Source: a virus. Taken from it: 64,000 bases of DNA. Below are positions 58,427 to 64,000 of the stretch, one piece after another (position 1 is the first letter of the stretch; each line of letters opens with the position of its first letter). Below the pieces are notes generated by a model. It did no database searches, was not told the origin of the DNA, and worked only from the letters and a program-made list of their open reading frames with translations. Made by a program: the position numbers and the translations under genes. The DNA lies in the IMG/VR virus record IMGVR_UViG_3300046787_000508, positions 124,001 through 188,000 of that record; one strand, 5' to 3'.

Positions 58427-58789
58427 ATGGGAAAAACTTACCAACCAATTGTAATTGAAAAAACCGATAAACTTGTGGACGCACTATCCGAAAGTGGATT
58501 TTTCGATGATTATGAAATAACGAATACTGATTTCGCAAAAACATATATTAGTGATGCGTTAACCGATAAATTCATATTAGGTGAATTAGATTTTGAGGAA
58601 AATGAACTATTTTCCGAGGAAGAATTTGATAAACTTTTAAGGGAGATTGTTGCAGGTTCAATATTACATGAACTTAAACAAAATGGGTTGGTTGAATCGT
58701 ATGAAGATGATGTAACTGAAGAGTTATTCTTTTTGACTGAGAAGGGTAAAATGGCGTTAGCGGATAAAAACAAAAAAATAGAAGATTAG
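58427..58789 (+). CDS. Hypothetical acidic protein
   Basis: 120 residues, acidic, with a winged-helix-like end (ASILHELKQNGLVESYEDDV, LTEKGKMALADKN) that resembles small transcription-factor wings. The stop is TAG. It has a host-type promoter, so early expression is likely. DNA binding is an inference. Confidence 0.6.
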   Translation: MGKTYQPIVIEKTDKLVDALSESGFFDDYEITNTDFAKTYISDALTDKFILGELDFEENELFSEEEFDKLLREIVAGSILHELKQNGLVESYEDDVTEELFFLTEKGKMALADKNKKIED

Positions 58790-58790
58790 A

Positions 58791-59117
58791 TTATTTCTTC
58801 TCTTCTATTTGTTGTGTGTATAACGTTTTTTTATATTGTTTAACCTTATCTTTTAATTGTGTAATGACTTTCTGTGCATTAGATAGATTACTTGATATTG
58901 TGGTAATTCTACCATTTGATAACGTTTTTAAACCTGAAGGTATTGAATCATCTAATTTCCTCAACTCCTTTACTGTCTCATTAAGTGAATTTTGAAGTTC
59001 GTCAATTTTAAACTGTACTTTACTAAATTCTTGTCTTGATACCTTTGAGGTACTTTCACTTAAAACTTTATGTAATAGGTCCTTTATTTGATTTTCTGAA
59101 ATGATTTTCTTTTCCAT
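58791..59117 (-). CDS. Coiled-coil protein with leader-type N-terminus
   Basis: 108 residues beginning MEKKIISENQIKDLLHKVLS, the shared leader, followed by heptad repeats (KVQFKIDELQNSLNETVKEL). A TATTTATAGTAAT box precedes the ATG. Possibly an internal virion protein. Confidence 0.65.
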   Translation of the reverse strand: MEKKIISENQIKDLLHKVLSESTSKVSRQEFSKVQFKIDELQNSLNETVKELRKLDDSIPSGLKTLSNGRITTISSNLSNAQKVITQLKDKVKQYKKTLYTQQIEEKK

Positions 59118-59123
59118 ATTACT

Positions 59124-59130
59124 ATAAATA
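59124..59130 (-). promoter_or_regulatory. TATTTAT box before the leader-type gene at 59117
   Basis: TATTTATAGTAAT then ATG at 59117. Confidence 0.5.
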
Positions 59131-59134
59131 GTGT

Positions 59135-59377
59135 TTACTCGATTCTAAAATCGGTATCTGAACCTTTTAATTCAAGGTCTCTAACCATACCTTCTTTAAT
59201 GTACTTTCTAATAAGAACTGAAGTTGAGATATTTTGGTCGTCAGCCACTTCCTTAATTTTCTCAAAATAAGTAGGTACAATTCTAAACGATAACATTCTA
59301 ATAAGTTGTTTATATTTTGGTATTTCAGTGTGTGATGAATTATCCGGTGCGGTTGTAGTTGTTTTTTTATCTGACAT
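59135..59377 (-). CDS. Ribbon-helix-helix-like protein
   Basis: 80 residues from the ATG at 59377 (an earlier ATG would read through a TATTTATA box). RMLSFRIVPTYFEKIKEVAD and STSVLIRKYIKEGM fit a ribbon-helix-helix DNA-binding fold. It may regulate phage transcription; the target is unknown. Confidence 0.6.
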   Translation of the reverse strand: MSDKKTTTTAPDNSSHTEIPKYKQLIRMLSFRIVPTYFEKIKEVADDQNISTSVLIRKYIKEGMVRDLELKGSDTDFRIE

Positions 59378-59450
59378 TGTTCTAATATTTCTATATAAAT
59401 ATTTTGTATTACAATTAAAATTCATTATATTATTAAAAAACAAATAAATT

Positions 59451-59810
59451 ATGTCAGAAGATAAACAAGTTCAGTTATCTGTAGTAAAACAATGTGAGGA
59501 GAAATACCCAGAAACAACTGCAGAATTTAAAAAAATCTTAAAAGAACAATATGAAGTGTTCTGTAGAAAACAATTAAACTATGGTCCCGATAATATATCC
59601 GTAGGTACTCGTTTAGAGACCGCTGAGGAACTTAAATTATCACAAACAGGTCTTTGGTTCAGAATGAATGATAAGATTCAGAGATTGAAGCAATTGGTGT
59701 TATTAGGTCAACCTGACACTGTTGGTGAGGCCGTGGAAGATACATATCAAGATTTATCTGTATATAATATCATTGCACAAATTGTCATCAGAGGTAAATG
59801 GGCTAAGTAA
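59451..59810 (+). CDS. DUF1599-like protein
   Basis: 119 residues. CEEKYPETTAEFKKILKEQY, CRKQLNYGPDNISVG and WFRMNDKIQRLKQLV match DUF1599, a domain linked to nucleotide modification in phages. The family function is not settled. A terminator follows. Confidence 0.7.
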   Translation: MSEDKQVQLSVVKQCEEKYPETTAEFKKILKEQYEVFCRKQLNYGPDNISVGTRLETAEELKLSQTGLWFRMNDKIQRLKQLVLLGQPDTVGEAVEDTYQDLSVYNIIAQIVIRGKWAK

Positions 59811-59826
59811 TTGGTAATCTTATTAA

Positions 59827-59870
59827 TAGGGGGTATTGTCTATTTTTAATGGATTATACCCCTTTTTAAT
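59827..59870 (+). terminator. Terminator after the DUF1599-like gene
   Basis: AGGGGGTAT / ATACCCCT stem with an 18-nt loop followed by TTTT. Confidence 0.65.
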
Positions 59871-59906
59871 GTAACGTAATGGTATTTATTAATAAACGGA
59901 AAAGAC

Positions 59907-60269
59907 ATGAGAGTTAACATTAATCACCCATCATTTGTGTCCTTCTTGGAGGGAGTATCAAATAGTATTTTAACATCTATTAACTTAGACAACTACTTTA
60001 CTTTAACTGACAAAAAGAAACTACCGTTACTATATGGGGTTTTTAGTATGATTAAAAGTATGGCCAAAATTAAATCTGACCTAACGGATTTAGAATTAAG
60101 GAGTTTTATCATTGTCTTATGTAAGAAAAATGAGGAGATTGAAAATTATGAATTTGCGGCACTTCTAAGTGATATATCAAAAAGTTTTGATATGATTTGT
60201 GAAATGTCAAAAACACCCCCAATAAAGAAAACAAGTAGAACAACAAAAAAAACAGACACAACTAAGTAA
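59907..60269 (+). CDS. Hypothetical helical protein
   Basis: 120 residues, helical with a Lys/Thr-rich tail (KKTSRTTKKTDTTK). A TATTTATTAAT box lies ~25 bases upstream. It overlaps the next start by one base (TAATG). Confidence 0.6.
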   Translation: MRVNINHPSFVSFLEGVSNSILTSINLDNYFTLTDKKKLPLLYGVFSMIKSMAKIKSDLTDLELRSFIIVLCKKNEEIENYEFAALLSDISKSFDMICEMSKTPPIKKTSRTTKKTDTTK

Positions 60270-60661
60270 TGTCTCGAAAAATTGATATTGAAACCAAAAA
60301 ACGTTACGCACTGTTAACATTAAAATGGTGCGAAACGTATTTCGGTTTATGTCTAAGAAAAAAGAGAAAATTACTTTTTAAGTTTAGTGAAAGAAAAAGA
60401 AAAATTGAAAACTGTGATGTTTTTGGGAATTACTGTTTTTATCGAAATGAAATTATTATCTACCTACCAAATAACCACACTATCTACGATGTAGTTTCTA
60501 CCGTAATTCACGAATATACACATTATTTACAGGTAAGAAGAAAATATAGAGAGTTTGAAAAAACTAGATATTATTCTCAAAATCCTATGGAAAGACAAGC
60601 AAAAAGAAACGAAGACAAGTATACCAACATCTGTTTAAAAGAAATTAAGAAACTTCTGTAG
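60269..60661 (+). CDS. HExxH metalloprotease-like protein
   Basis: 130 residues, very basic. The zinc motif VIHEYTHYLQVRRKY is at ~83-97; the downstream NPMERQAKRNEDKY may supply the third ligand. Fits small SprT-like peptidases. The stop is TAG, overlapping the end of the convergent gene. Confidence 0.65.
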   Translation: MSRKIDIETKKRYALLTLKWCETYFGLCLRKKRKLLFKFSERKRKIENCDVFGNYCFYRNEIIIYLPNNHTIYDVVSTVIHEYTHYLQVRRKYREFEKTRYYSQNPMERQAKRNEDKYTNICLKEIKKLL

Positions 60662-60866
60662 TTTCCTCTTCAGTGACTATAATTGCTTCTTCAATCTCCC
60701 TCATAAAAAGTAACACGTCGTCGTCATTATTACGACTTTTAACGACCATGTCACACATCCAAAACTCTTTAAGGTCACTTACTGAACCTTCTTTTACGTG
60801 ACTTTGTCTAACTTTTCTATAAACCCAATATAGTTTATTTTGGTAATTTACGAGTTCTTTTGTCAT
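60645..60866 (-). CDS. Hypothetical small protein
   Basis: 73 residues, begins MTKELVNYQNKLYWVYRKVR; acidic end. One-base overlap with the nuclease gene upstream. No motif. Confidence 0.6.
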   Translation of the reverse strand: MTKELVNYQNKLYWVYRKVRQSHVKEGSVSDLKEFWMCDMVVKSRNNDDDVLLFMREIEEAIIVTEEETTEVS

Positions 60867-61504
60867 TATTTTTTAAATTTAAATCCTGTTAACTTTTCGA
60901 TATCAATTACATCCACTTTGTTATTGTTAATTCCGTCAGGTTTCGATGTGTCGTTATCAAATAAAAATCCCATCCACTCTTTTGATTTTACAATATAGAT
61001 AACTTTCCAACATTTAGAAGGGACGGCAACTTTACCAATTCTTTTTAATTCACCAATATTCCCACACCAAACTTTAACACTGTCTTGTTCAGAAGCAATC
61101 TTTCTCTCTAACGTTTCAACTGATTTCCAATCTCCAGCATTTAATGAATGATATTGAGCTGCCATATTTGAGAAGTAAAAACACTCATCCTGAATTGCAG
61201 GTGTTTGACACAGATTCTCCGCTGCCGGCATCATATGTCCTCTATCGGTTCCACTACCAACATAGTCAGATGATAAATTTGTTTCCGAAATCAACAATGG
61301 GTCAGGTTTAAAATTGTCTTTTCTTGCTAACGGTTTTTCACAAGCAACTTTAGCTTTAGTTATCCACCATTCCACCATTACGGGATACTTTTTTGATTTA
61401 CTGTAATGTGATGTGTAATTTGTGTGTTTTAAGACCACAACGTCTTGTGCATTTACTGTTACCCCAAATGTAATAATTGAGATTAATAATAATAGTTTTT
61501 TCAT
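60866..61504 (-). CDS. Exported DNA/RNA non-specific endonuclease
   Basis: 212 residues. Signal peptide MKKLLLLISIITFGVTVNA. The nuclease motif GTDRGHMMPAAENLCQT (~82-98) holds the catalytic His, and SNMAAQYHSLNAGDWKSVET (~110-130) the metal-binding Asn. It degrades nucleic acid outside the cytoplasm (periplasm or outside). A phage use could be to destroy incoming rival DNA or recover nucleotides. Overlaps the kinase gene by ATGA. Confidence 0.85.
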   Translation of the reverse strand: MKKLLLLISIITFGVTVNAQDVVVLKHTNYTSHYSKSKKYPVMVEWWITKAKVACEKPLARKDNFKPDPLLISETNLSSDYVGSGTDRGHMMPAAENLCQTPAIQDECFYFSNMAAQYHSLNAGDWKSVETLERKIASEQDSVKVWCGNIGELKRIGKVAVPSKCWKVIYIVKSKEWMGFLFDNDTSKPDGINNNKVDVIDIEKLTGFKFKK

Positions 61505-62055
61505 ATATAATATTGCTTTATATAACTAAATATATCCGAAGCAGTATTACTATTAACGTTAAATTCAACAAAAGGTATGTCATGAGTGATAAGTTTCTGT
61601 TTAATATCCTCATCAATTTGTTTAGATTCTTGTAGATTTTGAAACCTACCATTTTCGTCATATGTTGCATCATTTCTGGTTAATAGAATATTAAGACTAT
61701 TATACTTCTTAAATAGAGTAACAACGAAAGTGTCAAATGATTCATCGTAAAACATTGCCGGGTACTCCGGTTCAACACTATAACGGTCCTTATAAACCAT
61801 CCCAAGTATTATCGGCGAATCCACAATTATATATTTTACTTTATTGTATAACCTACTAATGTTCCTATGTTGATTGGCTGTAATGTAAAATTGGTCTTTT
61901 ATTGCTGAATGGTTTTCCTCCCACGCAACTATTTTTGGGAATTCATATGTTAGTTCAACATCCATATGTGCCTTTTTCATTTTAGTGAATAACCCAGCCG
62001 ATTGTGTGGATTTACCGATACCCGGACCACCAAAGAAATTAATAATTAAACTCAT
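61501..62055 (-). CDS. P-loop kinase-like ATPase
   Basis: 184 residues from the ATG at 62055; an earlier in-frame ATG would add a hydrophobic stretch that lies over the terminator. Walker A FFGGPGIGKSTQ (~6-17), a Walker-B-like KYIIVDSPII and an LTRNDATYDENGRFQ lid region fit small AAA_28/NadR-type kinases of phages. Substrate unknown. Confidence 0.65.
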   Translation of the reverse strand: MSLIINFFGGPGIGKSTQSAGLFTKMKKAHMDVELTYEFPKIVAWEENHSAIKDQFYITANQHRNISRLYNKVKYIIVDSPIILGMVYKDRYSVEPEYPAMFYDESFDTFVVTLFKKYNSLNILLTRNDATYDENGRFQNLQESKQIDEDIKQKLITHDIPFVEFNVNSNTASDIFSYIKQYYI

Positions 62056-62076
62056 ACTAAAATATACAAAAAAAAA

Positions 62077-62103
62077 GGGAGAATGTAAAAACATCTCCCC
62101 TTA
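62077..62103 (-). terminator. Terminator after the TonB-receptor-like gene
   Basis: On the minus strand AAGGGGAGATGT-tttt-ACATTCTCCCTTTT with a T tract. Confidence 0.8.
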
Positions 62104-62123
62104 ATTTTTATATGTTGTGTAGA

Positions 62124-64000
62124 TTATCTACCAAATGTATAACGAATACCTAATTGAGCACTCCACACATCAAATACCGATGAATTATACTGATGAGTAT
62201 CTCTAGCTAAAACCGTAGAACCATCTGTTAATCTTTGAGTTGCCAATCTATATGTTGGGACGTTATTTACATCTCTACTTACGAAGTTCAATAATTGCGG
62301 TGCCGTCGCTCTTTGAGAAACACCGAATGTATTGTCAACCATATTACCAAAGTTAAGAATATCTGCTCTGATTTGGAATGAATTTTTCTTTCCACCAATC
62401 TTAATGAAGACATCTTGAGCTACTGATAAATCAAATCTATGTAAGTAAGGTAACAATCCACCATTTCTTTCTGCATATTGACCTCTACGAGTTGATAAGT
62501 ATGGGTCTTGGTCAATGAATTTGTCAAAAGCCGCTTGTTGTTCACCTTCAGTATAAGTTCTACCACCTGTAGTTAAACTTGTAAATTTAATATCCGAACC
62601 TTTTAATGGAACGAAAATTAAATCGTTGTTGTTTACTCTATCACCATTCAAGTCACCTGCTACGATGTAAGAGTATGGGTTAGATTGTTGACCTACATAT
62701 CCTAATGTAATTGTAGTTGCACCACCTAAACCTTTTCCGTATTCAATTCTATATCCTAATAAACCTACGAATCTGTTTTTTACAAATCCATCTGCCAATG
62801 ATAATCCTAAATCATTATTACCATTAACCGATAATGCCGATTGCCAAGAACCACTGGCGATTGAACCAGCACTCATATAATCTTTTGAATTTGCAGTTGT
62901 CCAAGCGATTGAGCCCCATAATCCTTTTTGAACTGGTTTCTCTAATTTCAATGTTAATGATTGGTGGAATGCGCCGTCTCTATTTGTAAGAACGGCTCCC
63001 ATAGAAACATTATCATTAACTCTTACACCATTATCATTTCCTGCGTAACGAGGTCTATTATCAACACCACCTAATGTTCCAATCGGTGCGTCTAAGTTTG
63101 CGTTATAGTAATGAACTGCATTAAGTGTTTTGTTATAAAGATATTCCGCACTTGCGATTAATCCTAAGAATGGTAATTTTTGGTCCACCGCCAAATTCGT
63201 TTTCCAAACTTGTGGGAATTTATAGTTCTCATTCGTTAACGCCAAATCAAATGTGGATGGTAATGTTGGTGTTGACGGAATAAAATATTGATTTGGGTTC
63301 GCAGTAAATCCATATTGAGAGGCTGCTGAACCACTTACATCGATAAATCCTGTTAACACACCATTATTCCCAATTTGGTTAGATAAGAACACATAAGGAG
63401 GTCTACCTGTGAATACACCAGTACCACCTCTAAATTGTGTTTTACTTTCACCTTTTAAATTATAGTTGAAACCAACACGAGGTTCGAAAAGAACTTGTGT
63501 CTTTGGCATCACACCAGTATTAAATCTCTCACCGTTGGCAAATGTCATTGATGATACTGCAGGGTTTTCTAATGCCGTATTCTCGAATCCAATGATATTA
63601 GCTCTCACACCAAATGTTAATTTTAAATCTTCGGTGGCATCATACTCATCTTGTAAGTATAAATCTAATCTATCTGATTTCAAAGTTTGCATCGGTTCAA
63701 TTGCTCCAGGTAACGCCGAATATCGGAATTGGAAACGGGCAGGTACAAATGTTGATGGTGCCCCACCGTTTGCCAACGATTGGTTAGCTGCGGTGTAAAA
63801 ATCATTCAAACTATTAAAGATATAAACACCGTTCGATGCAGGAAAGAATAAGTTATTAGATTGATACTTTTGATAGTTAAATCCACCAACCAATGTATGT
63901 TTATCTAAATATTTAGTTACGTTATTCGTAATATTAAATGTACTATAATCTAATTTGTTTCCTGGTGTGAATGGGTCAAATCCTACCGATGTAAGAGTTG
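62124..64000 (-). CDS. TonB-dependent-receptor-like (Oar-type) outer membrane protein, 5' cut by window edge
   Basis: 625 residues visible and open to the edge: the frame continues past 63893 (the TTG there reads as an ordinary Leu in DKHTLVGGFNYQ). It is the C-terminal part of a large beta-barrel: repeated amphipathic strands, LQDEYDATEDLKLTFGVRAN, LFEPRVGFNYNLKGESKTQF, and a final strand AQLGIRYTFGR. Such proteins sit in the outer membrane of Bacteroidota. It is very unusual in a phage genome; a decoy or receptor-exclusion role, an assembly junction or a host-derived segment are the options. Confidence 0.75.
   Translation of the reverse strand, partial: TLTSVGFDPFTPGNKLDYSTFNITNNVTKYLDKHTLVGGFNYQKYQSNNLFFPASNGVYIFNSLNDFYTAANQSLANGGAPSTFVPARFQFRYSALPGAIEPMQTLKSDRLDLYLQDEYDATEDLKLTFGVRANIIGFENTALENPAVSSMTFANGERFNTGVMPKTQVLFEPRVGFNYNLKGESKTQFRGGTGVFTGRPPYVFLSNQIGNNGVLTGFIDVSGSAASQYGFTANPNQYFIPSTPTLPSTFDLALTNENYKFPQVWKTNLAVDQKLPFLGLIASAEYLYNKTLNAVHYYNANLDAPIGTLGGVDNRPRYAGNDNGVRVNDNVSMGAVLTNRDGAFHQSLTLKLEKPVQKGLWGSIAWTTANSKDYMSAGSIASGSWQSALSVNGNNDLGLSLADGFVKNRFVGLLGYRIEYGKGLGGATTITLGYVGQQSNPYSYIVAGDLNGDRVNNNDLIFVPLKGSDIKFTSLTTGGRTYTEGEQQAAFDKFIDQDPYLSTRRGQYAERNGGLLPYLHRFDLSVAQDVFIKIGGKKNSFQIRADILNFGNMVDNTFGVSQRATAPQLLNFVSRDVNNVPTYRLATQRLTDGSTVLARDTHQYNSSVFDVWSAQLGIRYTFGR

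Overview
The window is AT-rich, densely coded and reads as part of a large T4-like (myovirus) phage genome. Recognisable virion genes include a gp23-type major capsid protein, gp21-type prohead protease, gp20-type portal, gp17-type large terminase and baseplate genes. The host is probably a member of the Bacteroidota (Flavobacteriia-like). Nine promoters match the Bacteroidota pattern TTG - 19/20 nt - TAnnTTTG, genes have A-rich start contexts without obvious Shine-Dalgarno sites, and several proteins resemble Bacteroidota secreted proteins.

Layout. 1-5471 (+): baseplate/structural genes and small virion-type proteins. 5468-19697 (mostly -): dCMP deaminase, capsid, scaffold, protease, portal, terminase and accessory genes, with a phage ribosomal protein bS21 gene on the opposite strand. 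19829-23104 (+): a ClpC-like AAA+ ATPase and small membrane or lipoproteins. 23099-32353 (-): a run of exported or membrane proteins, including two lipoproteins, a C-type-lectin protein, two cohesin/dockerin-like proteins and CsgG-like proteins. 32418-43441 (+): a tRNA region of 28 recognisable tRNAs covering all 20 amino acids, plus an initiator tRNA, an amber-suppressor tRNA, a homing-endonuclease-like gene, a Pth2-like gene with an in-frame TAG, several structured non-coding spacers, a tRNA-Asn interrupted by 53 nt, and an unexplained repeat array. 43478-47956: metallophosphatase, a glycosyltransferase, and a tmRNA-smpB pair. 48071-54412 (-): membrane-active and peptidoglycan-related virion candidates, including an M23 peptidase. 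54915-58316 (-): four glycosyltransferases. 58427-62055: small genes, a DUF1599-like protein, a metalloprotease-like protein, an exported nuclease and a P-loop kinase-like protein. 62124-64000 (-): the C-terminal part of a TonB-dependent-receptor-like outer membrane protein, cut by the window edge.

The main theme is control of translation. bS21, tmRNA, SmpB, a Pth2-like hydrolase, an initiator tRNA, an amber suppressor and a complete tRNA set lie in one phage, with a ClpC-like unfoldase that could receive tagged proteins. A second theme is a short TATTTAT box lying very close to many start codons (a likely late promoter giving near-leaderless mRNAs). A third is a recurring N-terminal leader (MK..I[TS]E.Q...L) on several small proteins, resembling the capsid-targeting leaders cut by T4-type prohead protease. 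The functional links are inferences; the sequence patterns are visible directly.
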